This document shows, in pieces, positions 43,660 through 53,800 of a stretch of DNA of 64,000 nucleotides (its first letter is position 1; each line of letters starts with the position of its first letter). The DNA comes from Peptostreptococcaceae bacterium (GTDB lineage: Bacteria > Bacillota > Clostridia > Peptostreptococcales > Acidaminobacteraceae). The DNA is taken from contig JAMOQG010000019.1 in NCBI GenBank assembly GCA_027064135.1, forward strand, positions 1 through 64,000, in the 5' to 3' direction. The notes under the pieces were generated by a model. The model was not told where the DNA came from and did not search any database. It worked only from the letters and a program-made list of their open reading frames with translations. The translations under genes were made by a program, and so were the position numbers.

Positions 43660-45156
43660 ATGAATAATATAATTTTAAGAATGGAAAATGTTAGAAAAGA
43701 ATTTCCTGGTGTGGTGGCTTTAAATAATGTACATTTGAATGTATATGATGGCAAAATTATGGCATTATTAGGTGAAAATGGTGCTGGAAAATCAACTTTA
43801 GTAAAAGTAATGACAGGTGTTTATAAAAGAAGTTCTGGAGATATTTACTATAAAGGTGAATTAGTTGAATTTAATGGTCCTAAAGAATCACAAGATGCAG
43901 GAATTGCAATTATTCATCAGGAGTTAAATTTGATAAATGAATTAAGCATTGCTGAAAATATTTTCATGGGGCGTGAGTTCAAAAATAAGTTTGGGAAAAT
44001 TGATTGGAAAAAAACTTATTTTGAAGCTGAAAAACTTTTAAATGAAGTTGGACTTAATGAAAATCCAAAAGAAATTGTAGGTACTTTATCTATTGGTAAA
44101 CAGCAACTTGTAGAAATTGCAAAAGCTCTTTCATTAGATGCAAAATTGATTGTATTGGACGAACCGACGGATGCTTTAACAGATAGCGAAACTGAAAGTC
44201 TTTTTAAAGTTATGAGAAAGCTTAGAGAAAATGGTAAAAGTATGGTATATATATCGCATAGACTTGAAGAAATATTTGAAATTTGTGATGATGTTACTAT
44301 TTTAAGGGATGGTGAATTTATACAAGAAGAGAAAATAGAAGATTTAACAAAGGAGAGAATGATTGAACTAATGGTTGGAAGAAAATTGGATGAACAATTT
44401 CCTAAAATTGATCATAAATTTGGTAAAACTATATTTCAAGTTGTTAATTTACAAAATAAGTATTTAAAAGATGTTTCTTTTGGAATAAAAGAGGGTGAAA
44501 TATTAGGTGTTGCAGGTTTAATGGGAGCTGGAAGAACTGAACTTGCTAAAACAATTTACGGTGTTTATAAATTAAAATATGGAAAACTTATTTTAAATGA
44601 TAAAGAAATTTTTATAAAAAGTCCAAAAGATGCAATTGATAAAAAAATAGCATATGTATCAGAAGATAGAAAAAAAGATGGTTTAATTTTGAGTCTTTCG
44701 GTTAAAGAAAATATTCATATTTCTGCACTTAAAAATATTGAAGGGAAATTCGGATATTTAAATAGAAAGAAAGAAAAAGAAGATGCTCAGGTATATATTG
44801 ATTCAATGAGTATTAAAACACCAAGTATAAATCAAACAGTTAAAAATTTGAGTGGTGGTAATCAACAAAAAGTTGCAATAGCTAAAAGTTTAATAACAAA
44901 TCCTAAATTGTTAATATTGGATGAACCTACCAGAGGTGTCGATGTTGGAGCTAAAAAAGAAATTTATAATTTAATTAATGAGTATAAAAAACGAGGAATG
45001 TCAATTTTAATGATATCTTCTGAAATACCTGAAATACTTGGTATGAGTGATAGAATTATTGTTATGCATGAAGGTGGAATTGCTGGTGAGTTATCAATTA
45101 AAGAGGCTACTCAAGAGAAAATTATGAGTTTAGCAGTAGGAGAACAGGTGATATAA
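43660..45156 (+). CDS. rbsA: Ribose ABC transporter ATP-binding protein
   Basis: 498 residues with two ABC domains. The first has Walker A GENGAGKST near residues 38-46, signature TLSIGKQQLVEIAKALS and Walker B LIVLDEPTDAL. The second has a degenerate Walker A (GLMGAGRTE) as normal for sugar importers of this class, signature NLSGGNQQKVAIAKSL and LLILDEPTRGVDVGAK. AAGGAGG before the ATG. Works with RbsC and RbsB. Confidence 0.96.
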   Translation: MNNIILRMENVRKEFPGVVALNNVHLNVYDGKIMALLGENGAGKSTLVKVMTGVYKRSSGDIYYKGELVEFNGPKESQDAGIAIIHQELNLINELSIAENIFMGREFKNKFGKIDWKKTYFEAEKLLNEVGLNENPKEIVGTLSIGKQQLVEIAKALSLDAKLIVLDEPTDALTDSETESLFKVMRKLRENGKSMVYISHRLEEIFEICDDVTILRDGEFIQEEKIEDLTKERMIELMVGRKLDEQFPKIDHKFGKTIFQVVNLQNKYLKDVSFGIKEGEILGVAGLMGAGRTELAKTIYGVYKLKYGKLILNDKEIFIKSPKDAIDKKIAYVSEDRKKDGLILSLSVKENIHISALKNIEGKFGYLNRKKEKEDAQVYIDSMSIKTPSINQTVKNLSGGNQQKVAIAKSLITNPKLLILDEPTRGVDVGAKKEIYNLINEYKKRGMSILMISSEIPEILGMSDRIIVMHEGGIAGELSIKEATQEKIMSLAVGEQVI

Positions 45157-46098
45157 ATGAATAGTAAAAATAAAGAATTGTTAATGAAATATAAATCGGT
45201 TATTGGATTAATTATTTTTTCATTAATTATAGCAGTATTAAATGATAGATTTTTAACTGTTTCAAATATTTTAAATGTTTTTAAGCAGACTTCAATAAAT
45301 TCTGTTATTGCTGCTGGGATGACTTTTATAATATTGACGGGTGGTATTGATTTATCTGTTGGGTCAACTTTAGCGCTTAGTGGTGCAATTGCAGCAAGTT
45401 TACTTGCTTCTGGAGTTCCAATGATAGTTGCTGTAATATGTGCAATCTTACTGGGTTCCTTTATTGGGTTCCTTAATGGAATTATTATTGCAAAAGGAAA
45501 AGTTCAACCGTTTATTGCAACTTTAGCAATGATGACAATTATTAGAGGAGCAACTTTAATATTTACAAATGGTAGACCTATCAGTACAGGTGATTTTAAT
45601 GGAGCTGAGATTTTCTCGTTTATTGGAAGCGGGAAAGTATTTGGAATACCATTTCCAATAATAATTACGATTGTTGTATTTGCGATTGCATATTATATTC
45701 TTAAAAATACTTCATTAGGAAGATATGTATATGCACTTGGTGGAAATGAAGAAGCAACTAAATTATCAGGAATAAATGTAATGCAAGTTAAATATAAAGT
45801 ATATGCAATATCAGGTGCTTTAGCTGCTGTGGCTGGATTAATAGTAACTGCTAGATTATCATCGGCTCAGCCGCAAGCTGGTTCAGGATATGAGCTTGAT
45901 GCTATTGCTGCTGTTGTTCTTGGAGGAACATCTTTAGCAGGAGGAAAAGGTGGAGTAATAGGCACTATAATTGGTGCATTAATAATTGGAATTTTAAATA
46001 ATGCATTAAATTTAATGGATGTAACATCATATTATCAATTGCTTACAAAAGGTTTAGTAATATTAGTTGCGGTTTTAATAGATAGGGATAGCGAATAA
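45157..46098 (+). CDS. rbsC: Ribose ABC transporter permease
   Basis: 313-residue BPD_transp_2 family permease with about eight to ten spans. GMTFIILTGGIDLSVGSTLALSGAIAA and GRYVYALGGNEEATKLSGINV (the cytoplasmic coupling loop) are diagnostic, as is AIAAVVLGGTSLAGGKGGV. The ATG directly follows the rbsA stop with no spacer (TAAATG), and AGGAGAACAGGTG lies inside rbsA. Confidence 0.96.
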   Translation: MNSKNKELLMKYKSVIGLIIFSLIIAVLNDRFLTVSNILNVFKQTSINSVIAAGMTFIILTGGIDLSVGSTLALSGAIAASLLASGVPMIVAVICAILLGSFIGFLNGIIIAKGKVQPFIATLAMMTIIRGATLIFTNGRPISTGDFNGAEIFSFIGSGKVFGIPFPIIITIVVFAIAYYILKNTSLGRYVYALGGNEEATKLSGINVMQVKYKVYAISGALAAVAGLIVTARLSSAQPQAGSGYELDAIAAVVLGGTSLAGGKGGVIGTIIGALIIGILNNALNLMDVTSYYQLLTKGLVILVAVLIDRDSE

Positions 46099-46155
46099 TA
46101 AAGTGAAAGCTTATTATATAAATTAATCAGAAATGAAAAAAATGGGAGGAATAAA

Positions 46156-47883
46156 ATGAAAAAGATGTTAGTTATGTTAATGGTATTTATTATGTTATTT
46201 AGTATGGTTGCTTGTTCATCAAGTAATAATGATACTGAAGAAAAAGGCGGTAAGATTGGATTGGTATTATCTACATTGAATAATCCTTTCTTTGTAGATT
46301 TAAAAACAGGTGCTGAAGAAAAAGCTAAAGAATTAGGATATGAATTAGTTGTATTAGATTCAGAAAATGATCCAGCTAAAGAATTAGCAAATGTAGAAGA
46401 TTTAATTACACAAGGTGTTGATTTAATATTGATTAACCCTGCTGATTCTGATGCTGTAGGAAATGCAGTGAAGCAAGCAAATGATAGTAGTATACCAGTT
46501 ATTACATTAGATAGAGGTGCTAATAAAGGAGAAGTTGTTACTCATATTGCATCAGATAATGTTGCAGGAGGAGTACTTGCTGGAGAATTTATTAGTGAAA
46601 AATTAAATGGTAAAGGAAAAGTTGTTGAATTAGAAGGTATTGCAGGAACTTCTGCAGCAAGAGATAGAGGTAAAGGCTTTAATAATGCAATTGCATCTAC
46701 AGAAATTGAAGTAGTTGCAAGACAAACTGCAAATTTCGATAGGACTGAAGGCTTAAATGTAATGGAAAATATTTTACAGGCACAAGAAAATATTGACGCA
46801 GTATTTGCTCACAATGATGAAATGGCATTAGGCGCTATGGAAGCAATTAAATCATCTGGAAGAGATATTCTAGTAGTGGGTTTCGATGCTACAGGAGATG
46901 CTATTAAATCAATAGAAGCAGGAGAAATGGCTGCAACAGTTGCTCAACAGCCAAAATTAATTGGTTCGCTTGGCGTAGAAAATGCAGATAAAGTTCTTAA
47001 TGGTGAAGAAATTGAAGTGTTTATACCAGTAGCGCTTAGATTAATAAGCAATGATAAAGAAGTAAAAAAAGAAGAACCAAAGAAAATAGGATTAGTACTT
47101 TCAACATTAAATAATCCATTCTTTGTAGATTTGAAAACAGGTGCAGAAGAAAAAGCTAAAGAATTAGGATTTGAATTAGTTGTACTTGATTCAGAAAATG
47201 ATTCAGCTAAAGAATTAGCAAATGTAGAAGATTTAGTTGTTCAAGGTGTTGATTTAATATTAATTAATCCAACAGATTCTGATGCTGTAGGAAATGCAGT
47301 TAAAGAAGCAAATGGCAAGAGTATTCCAGTTATTACATTAGACAGAGCAGCAAATAAAGGTGAAGTTGTTACTCATATTGCATCAGATAATGTTGCTGGA
47401 GGAGTACTTGCTGGAGAATATATTAATGAAAAATTAGGTTCAAAAGGAAATGTAGTAGAATTAGAAGGAATCGCTGGAACTTCAGCTGCAAGAGATAGAG
47501 GACAAGGATTTAATGATGCAATTGCATCTACAGAAATTGAAGTGGTTTCAAGACAAACTGCAAATTTCGATAGGACTGAAGGCTTAAACGTAATGGAAAA
47601 TATTTTACAGGCACAAGAAAACATTGACGCAGTATTTGCTCACAATGATGAAATGGCATTGGGTGCTATGGAAGCAATTAAATCATCTGGAAGAGATATA
47701 ATGGTGGTTGGGTTTGATGCTACAGGAGATGCTATTAAATCAATAGAAGCAGGAGAAATGGCAGCAACAGTTGCTCAACAACCAAAATTAATTGGCTCAC
47801 TTGGTGTAGAAAACGCTAAAAAAGTTTTAGATGGTGAAACTGTTGATGCATTCATTCCGGTTGAATTAATGTTAGTTAAATAA
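46156..47883 (+). CDS. rbsB: Ribose-binding lipoprotein with two fused tandem binding domains
   Basis: A 575-residue RbsB, about twice the family length. Lipoprotein signal with lipobox FSMVAC (Cys at residue 20), then two full periplasmic-binding domains. The first starts at [16 protein letters not shown] (residue ~31), the second at [15 protein letters not shown] (residue ~310), joined by [10 protein letters not shown]. The domains are about 90 percent identical by eye (27 or so differences), and both keep the ligand pattern, for example [15 protein letters not shown], [36 protein letters not shown]. Only the first has a signal peptide, so the pair is delivered to one transporter. GGGAGG precedes the ATG; last gene of the rbs operon. 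Confidence 0.95.
   Translation: MKKMLVMLMVFIMLFSMVACSSSNNDTEEKGGKIGLVLSTLNNPFFVDLKTGAEEKAKELGYELVVLDSENDPAKELANVEDLITQGVDLILINPADSDAVGNAVKQANDSSIPVITLDRGANKGEVVTHIASDNVAGGVLAGEFISEKLNGKGKVVELEGIAGTSAARDRGKGFNNAIASTEIEVVARQTANFDRTEGLNVMENILQAQENIDAVFAHNDEMALGAMEAIKSSGRDILVVGFDATGDAIKSIEAGEMAATVAQQPKLIGSLGVENADKVLNGEEIEVFIPVALRLISNDKEVKKEEPKKIGLVLSTLNNPFFVDLKTGAEEKAKELGFELVVLDSENDSAKELANVEDLVVQGVDLILINPTDSDAVGNAVKEANGKSIPVITLDRAANKGEVVTHIASDNVAGGVLAGEYINEKLGSKGNVVELEGIAGTSAARDRGQGFNDAIASTEIEVVSRQTANFDRTEGLNVMENILQAQENIDAVFAHNDEMALGAMEAIKSSGRDIMVVGFDATGDAIKSIEAGEMAATVAQQPKLIGSLGVENAKKVLDGETVDAFIPVELMLVK
46255..47883 (+). repeat. In-frame tandem duplication inside rbsB (unit about 831 bases)
   Basis: Unit 1 runs 46255-47085, unit 2 47086-47883. 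The offset is 831 bases (277 codons). Divergence is uneven: a stretch from about 46715-46860 and its partner at 47546-47691 is nearly identical at the DNA level, while the ends differ more, which points to gene conversion after duplication. Confidence 0.9.
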
Positions 47884-47910
47884 TATATCCTTTAAAAAAT
47901 TATATTAATA

Positions 47911-47951
47911 AAAAGCATGTTATAGAATAATAATTCTATCATGCTTTTTTT
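47911..47951 (+). terminator. Terminator of the rbs operon
   Basis: AAAAGCATG-T-TATAGAAT, loop AATA, ATTCTATC-ATGCTTTTTT: a stem of about 16 pairs with one mismatch, ending in T residues. Confidence 0.88.
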
Positions 47952-48005
47952 GTTTTAAAATAACATTTAATATTATATAATTAATATGATGAAAAGGGAG
48001 GGAAT

Positions 48006-48956
48006 ATGAAAAAAAGAAAAGTAATAATAGACTGTGATCCTGGATATGATGATGCTATTGCATTAATTTTAGCTCTATTAAATGATAAATTAGATATTAA
48101 AGCAATTAATGCGACTGCAGGTAACCAAACTGTCGATAAAACATATAAAAATCTAATTAGAATTTGCAATTATTTAAATAAAAATGTGAGAATTGGAAAA
48201 GGTGTTGTAAAACCTTTATTTAGTGAACTTAGTGATGCAAGTCACGTTCATGGTAAGACTGGACTTGATGGTGTAAATATACCAAATGACATTGAAATGC
48301 CTAAATTAGAGACTTCAATTGATGTTATGAAAAATATAATCGAAACATCAACTGAAAAAATCACTATAATTGCAATCGGCCCACTTACTAACATTGCTCT
48401 TTTTATAATAAATTATCCAGATTTATTAAATCAAATTGATGAAATAATAATTATGGGTGGATCTAGTTTTATTGGAAACAGAACTCCTTCGGCTGAATTT
48501 AATATTCATGCTGATGCGGAAGCCGCTAGAATTGTTTTTGAATCAGGAGTTCCGGTAATAATGGCTGGACTAGATGTAACTGAAAAATCGTTAATTTATG
48601 AAAGTGAATTTGATGAAATAGCAAAACTCGGAAAAAATGGGATGTTTGCTGCTGAAATACTAAGGAATTATAATAAATTTTATTTAACTTTAGAAGAAAA
48701 ATTTAATGGTGTTCCAGTACACGACATATGTGCTGTAGGGTATGCAATTGATTCAAGTATCTTTGAGGGAAAAGAATATCATGTGGATATTGAATGCGAA
48801 GGTAAATATACATATGGTAGAACAGTAGTTGATTTTAAAAATCGATTAAAGAAAGAAAAAAATGTTAAAGTTTTATTTGAAGTGGATAGAGATAAACTTG
48901 TAAAAATGTTGATTGATGAGATAAAAAGTGAAAATGGAGAAGTATATAATGCTTGA
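48006..48956 (+). CDS. Inosine-uridine preferring nucleoside hydrolase family (ribonucleoside hydrolase)
   Basis: Splits ribonucleosides into base and ribose. 316 residues: IIDCDPGYDDAIALILAL (calcium-binding DxDxGxDDA motif) at residues 6-23, AIGPLTNIALFI near 120, and IMGGSSFIGNRTPSAEFNIHADAEAA, with a C-terminal HDICAVGYAID. RihA/B/C subtype not resolved. It follows the rbs operon and would supply ribose for RbsD/RbsK. AAAAGGGAGG precedes the ATG. Its end overlaps the rarD start by eight bases. Confidence 0.93.
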   Translation: MKKRKVIIDCDPGYDDAIALILALLNDKLDIKAINATAGNQTVDKTYKNLIRICNYLNKNVRIGKGVVKPLFSELSDASHVHGKTGLDGVNIPNDIEMPKLETSIDVMKNIIETSTEKITIIAIGPLTNIALFIINYPDLLNQIDEIIIMGGSSFIGNRTPSAEFNIHADAEAARIVFESGVPVIMAGLDVTEKSLIYESEFDEIAKLGKNGMFAAEILRNYNKFYLTLEEKFNGVPVHDICAVGYAIDSSIFEGKEYHVDIECEGKYTYGRTVVDFKNRLKKEKNVKVLFEVDRDKLVKMLIDEIKSENGEVYNA

Positions 48957-49854
48957 AAAAAATGGTTTTGCAAAATCAGAGAAATTAAAAGGTGTTTTGT
49001 TTGTTTTTTCAACTTATTTATTTTGGGGTGTACAACCAATTTTTTGGAAACAGCTTAAACATATCGATTCATTTCAATTAATTGCTCATAGAATATTTTG
49101 GTCCTTTTTATTTTTTTTAATTATTTTAAAATATCAAAATAAGATTTCTGAAATAAAAGAAGTTATGAAAGATAAGAAAAAATTCGCGCTTACAGTTTTT
49201 GCTGGATATCTTATTAGTACAAATTGGCTTATATATATTTATGCAATTAATTCAAATAGAATACTTGAAACGAGTTTAGGATATTATATTAATCCAATAA
49301 TAAGTGTAATTTTAGGAATGATTTTTTTAAAAGAAAAATTTAATAAAAACCAGATTTTATCATTTGCATTTGCTTGTTTAGGAGTATTAGTAATTATTGT
49401 AAAATTCAGATCATTGCCTTGGATTGCAATGGTTTTACCAGTTATGTTTGGAGTGTATGGTTTAATAAAAAAACTTACGAGTTTAGATCCAGTAGTAAGT
49501 ATGGCAATTGAAACGATGGCAATAATGCCAATTGGACTTGGCTATTTACTATTTACTGAAACAACTAATAAAGGTCATCTTTTTTCGGATGGACCAATAA
49601 TCACTTTTTATTTAATTATGACTGGTGTTGTTACATCGCTTCCATTATGGTGGTTTGCAATAGGTGCAAGAAAAATAAAACTTTCATCAATCGGATTTAT
49701 ACAATTTATTTCACCGACGCTTTCCCTTATAATAGGAGTTTTAATGTATAATGAAGTATTTGAGAAAACACAGATGATTAGTTTTGGATTAATAGGTATA
49801 GGAATAATCATTTACATTAATACAATATATAAAGAGAGTAGAAGTAGTTTATAA
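48949..49854 (+). CDS. rarD: RarD-type EamA family permease
   Basis: 301 residues, ten membrane spans. The opening VFSTYLFWGVQPIFWKQLKHIDSFQLIAHRIFWS is typical of RarD proteins, as are INSNRILETSLGYYINPIISVILGMIF and LPLWWFAIGARKIKLSSIGFIQFISPT. Substrate unknown (drug/metabolite superfamily). I chose ATG 48949, 6 bases after GGAGAAG; the ORF-track start is a GTG 21 bases earlier inside the previous gene. The last 90 bases of the gene have a degraded copy just downstream. Confidence 0.88.
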   Translation: MLEKNGFAKSEKLKGVLFVFSTYLFWGVQPIFWKQLKHIDSFQLIAHRIFWSFLFFLIILKYQNKISEIKEVMKDKKKFALTVFAGYLISTNWLIYIYAINSNRILETSLGYYINPIISVILGMIFLKEKFNKNQILSFAFACLGVLVIIVKFRSLPWIAMVLPVMFGVYGLIKKLTSLDPVVSMAIETMAIMPIGLGYLLFTETTNKGHLFSDGPIITFYLIMTGVVTSLPLWWFAIGARKIKLSSIGFIQFISPTLSLIIGVLMYNEVFEKTQMISFGLIGIGIIIYINTIYKESRSSL

Positions 49855-49990
49855 TAAACAAGGAAGTATTATGAAATGTTAAAGAAACTCAAATGATTAT
49901 TTTAGATTAGTAGGTATAGGAATAATCATTTACATTAATACAATATATAAAGAGAATAAAAGTTTATAATAAACAGGGGGCATTATGAAA
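49761..49990 (+). repeat. Tandem duplication of the rarD 3' end and the following gene start
   Basis: Copy 1 (about 49761-49876) includes the end of rarD, its stop, a ribosome site and ATGAAATG. Copy 2 (about 49879-49990) repeats this with an offset of 118 to 120 bases, ending in GGGGGCATTATGAAAT at the real start of the next gene. Most of the 70 bases from TAGGTATAGG onward are identical. In copy 1 the second gene start is dead: ATG AAA TGT TAA. Confidence 0.9.
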
Positions 49991-50797
49991 TTTATTAAAA
50001 GATTGATTGAATTTATTTTAGGTTTAATATTATTAGGGGTATTATTATTTGGAGTTTTTATCTTTTTAATTTATACATCAAATACAGAACTTCCAAAGGA
50101 AATATCAGAAGAATTTACGAATTCTCTTTCATATTCGGATTATATGAATCAAATGAATTTTGCGAATTTTAATGAAGTATCTGAAAATGATTTGAATATG
50201 GTTATTGATGGGACTTTAAAACAATTTGAAAATAGTTTAGTGAGATTTAATTATGGATACGTAGATATTAGTAAAGGAAGTGCAGAAGTATTTCTAAATG
50301 TTACTCCTAAAATCGAAAAATATAAATTAGATAAATTGAATATGGAATTAATTGGTAAGATTTCTTTAGAATTTAATAATAAAATTGCTGAAGTTAAAAT
50401 TGAAAATACTAAAGTAAGTAAATTAAAATTACCTAATTTTATTGTAAAAGAAATAATTAAAACTGCAATTAATGAGTTAGATATTGAAAAAGTTAAATAT
50501 TTTGATTCAGATAATATGGTGCTTTTATTAGATTTTTCAGATTTATTTTTTAAAGATATAAATTTTGAAGAGGATAAAGTAACTTATGAATTAACTTTCA
50601 CTAAAAACGATGCAGAAAAAATAGTTCGAGAAAAATTTAACAAATTCGATTTTAATGACCTTAAAATTGGAGATGTTGATGATTTAATTGTAAAAATTAA
50701 AGCGTTACCAGAGACTGAACAAAGTAAGATATTGCAATACTTAAAAGAAAATGTAAATGAAGAGATTTTTAATTTAGTTAAGCAGAAATTAGAATGA
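49985..50797 (+). CDS. Hypothetical membrane-anchored protein
   Basis: 270 residues: an N-terminal membrane anchor (ILGLILLGVLLFGVFIFLIYTS, about residues 12-33) and an extracytoplasmic domain with alternating hydrophobic strands (VDISKGSAEVFLNVTPKIEKYKLDKLNMEL, KISLEFNNKIAEVKIENTKVSKLKLPNFIVKEIIKTAINEL). The last pattern recalls YpmS/DUF2140-like proteins, but I cannot confirm the family. CAGGGGG precedes the ATG, which lies at the end of the duplicated segment. Confidence 0.8.
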   Translation: MKFIKRLIEFILGLILLGVLLFGVFIFLIYTSNTELPKEISEEFTNSLSYSDYMNQMNFANFNEVSENDLNMVIDGTLKQFENSLVRFNYGYVDISKGSAEVFLNVTPKIEKYKLDKLNMELIGKISLEFNNKIAEVKIENTKVSKLKLPNFIVKEIIKTAINELDIEKVKYFDSDNMVLLLDFSDLFFKDINFEEDKVTYELTFTKNDAEKIVREKFNKFDFNDLKIGDVDDLIVKIKALPETEQSKILQYLKENVNEEIFNLVKQKLE

Positions 50798-50804
50798 CAA
50801 AGCA

Positions 50805-50833
50805 TTGACACTTTGTATATTGTATACTATAAT
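50805..50833 (+). promoter_or_regulatory. Perfect consensus promoter for PFOR
   Basis: TTGACA (50805-50810), a 17-base spacer, TATAAT (50828-50833). The strongest promoter in the window, 48 bases before the nifJ ATG and directly after the previous stop codon. Confidence 0.92.
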
Positions 50834-50881
50834 GAAATATGTAGATTATAGTATGTATAGAAATAAATAAGGAGGATACAA

Positions 50882-53800
50882 ATGGGTAAAAAAGTAATGA
50901 AAACTATGGATGGTAATACTGCTGCTGCGCACGTATCATATGCGTTTACAGAGGTAGCTGCGATATTCCCAATTACTCCATCTTCTCCAATGGCTGAACA
51001 CATTGATGAATGGTCAGCACACGGCAGAAAAAATATTTTTGGAAATACAGTAAAAGTTAGCGAATTACAATCAGAGGGTGGAGCATCTGGTTCATTCCAC
51101 GGCGCTTTACAAGGTGGAGCTTTAACTAGTACTTATACTGCTTCACAAGGTTTATTATTAATGATTCCTAACATGTACAAAGTTGCTGGAGAGTTATTAC
51201 CGGGAGTTATGCATGTTAGCGCACGTTCTATAGCAACTCAGGCATTATCAATATTTGGAGATCATTCAGATGTTATGGCAGTAAGACAAACAGGATTCGG
51301 ATTATTATCTTCAGCTTCTATTCAAGAAGTTATGGATTTAGGTGCAGTTGCACATTTAACTGCTATTGATACTAGAGTTCCTTTTGTTCATTTCTTTGAT
51401 GGATTTAGAACTTCTCATGCTATTCAAAAAATCGAATTATTAGATTATAATGATTTAGCTGAATTAGTTGACTTTGATAAAGTTAATGAATTTAAAAGAA
51501 GAGCATTAAATCCAGAGCATCCTGTAACTAGAGGAACTGCTCAAAACCCAGACATATTCTTCCAAGCAAGAGAAGCTTGTAATCCATTTTATGATGCTGT
51601 TCCTGAAGCAATTGTAGAAAATATGAAAAAAATTAGTAAATTAACTGGTAGAGATTATAAACCATTTAACTATTACGGAGCACCAGATGCTGAAAAAGTA
51701 ATAATTGCAATGGGTTCTGTTCTTGAAGCTGCTGAAGAAGCAGTAGATTACATGATGGCAAAAGGCGAAAAAGTTGGTATCTTAAAAGTTAGATTATACA
51801 GACCGTTTGTTAAAGAGTATATGTTTGATGTTATGCCTTCTACAGTTAAGAAAATTGCTGTATTAGATAGAACTAAAGAGCCAGGTTCTGCTGGAGAACC
51901 ATTATTTAAAGATATCCAATCAGCATATTATGATGTTGAAGATAGACCATTAATTATTGGTGGACGTTATGGATTAAGTTCAAAAGAAACTAATCCTTCT
52001 CACATTAAAGCTGTATTTGATAATTTAGATGCAGAAGATATGAAAAAAGAATTTACTGTTGGAATTAATGATGACGTAACTTACTTATCATTAGATGTAA
52101 AAGAAACTATTATGGCTGAGCCGGTTGACAGAACAAGATGTAAATTCTGGGGATTAGGTGCAGATGGTACAGTTGGAGCTAATAAAAATGCAATTAAAAT
52201 TATTGGTGATAACACTGATTTATATGCTCAAGCATATTTCTCATATGATTCTAAAAAATCTGGTGGAGTAACAGTATCTCACTTAAGATTTGGAAAAGAT
52301 AAAATTAGATCTACTTATTTAGTAGATAATGCAAATTATATTGCATGTCATAACCAATCATATGTTGGAAATTATGATGTATTAGATGGTTTAGATGAAA
52401 ACGGAACATTTTTACTTAACTGTAAATGGGATGCATCTGAATTAGATGAAAAATTACCAGCAGATATGAAAAAATATTTAGCTGAAAAAAATATTAAGTT
52501 CTTTATTATTAATGGAACTAAAATTGCTGAAGAAGTTGGTTTAGGTGGAAGAATTAACATGGTAATGCAAGCTGCTTTCTTTAAATTAGCTAAAATTATT
52601 GATGTTGATGAATCTCTTAGATTATTAAAAGAAGCAATTGAAAAAACTTATGGTAAAAAAGGTATGAATATTGTTGAAATGAACTGGAAAGCTGTAGATG
52701 CTGCAGTTGATTCGATTGTTGCAATAGACGTTCCAAGCGAATGGGCAAATGTAACTGCTGAAGCTAAAAAAGAAGTTGAATCAGACTTGCCAGATTATGT
52801 TAAGAATATTGTTGTTCCAATTGGTAAATTAAAAGGTGACGATCTTCCAGTTTCAACATTTGTTGGACAAGAAGATGGTACATTTGAACAAGGCGCATCA
52901 GCATTTGAAAAACGTGGTGTAGCAATAAATGTTCCTGAGTGGGATGTTGAAACTTGTATCCAATGTAACAAATGTTCAATGGTTTGTCCTCATGCAGCAA
53001 TAAGACCATATTTATATACAGATGAAGAGGTTGCAAATGCTCCAGAAGGAATGACTGTTAAAAAAGCAAATGGTAAAGCATTAGAAGGATTACAATATAG
53101 AATTTCAGTTTCAATTGATGACTGTACTGGTTGTGGAGTTTGTGTTACTGAATGTCCAGTAAATGCACTTGAATTAAAAGAATTTGCTACTCAATTAGAC
53201 GAGCAAGCAAACTTTAATTATTCGGTTGATTTACCTGAAAAGAAAAATGTATTAGGTAATAAATATAGTGTTAAAGGTTCTCAATTTGAAAAGCCATTAT
53301 TTGAATTTTCTGGCGCATGTGCTGGTTGTGGAGAAACTCCATATTTAAAAGCTGTTACTCAATTATTTGGCGATAGAATGATTATAGCAAATGCTACAGG
53401 TTGTTCTTCGATCTGGGGTGGAACTGCTCCTAATACAGTATTTACTAAGAATGATAATGGACATGGCCCAGCATGGGCTAACTCACTATTCGAAGATAAT
53501 GCTGAATATGGTTTTGGTATGAAAGTTGCTCTTGATGTTAATAGAGATGCATTAAAATCAAGAGTTGAAGAGTTAGTTAATTTAGAAATTGATGCTGATT
53601 TAAAAGCTGCATTAAATAACTGGTTAGAAAACTATAAAGATGGAGAAGCTTCACAAACTGCTGGCGAAGCTGTTAAAGCATTATTTAATACTGAAGTTCC
53701 AGCCGAAGCAAAAGAATTGTTTGATTATGTTATAGAAAATGCAGACATCCTTACTAAAAAATCATTATGGATACTTGGTGGAGACGGATGGTCATATGAC

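Noticed and set aside
46156-47883. Assembly duplication as explanation of the double RbsB
   Set aside because: The units differ at about one residue in ten and at many third codon positions, so they are not a copied read.
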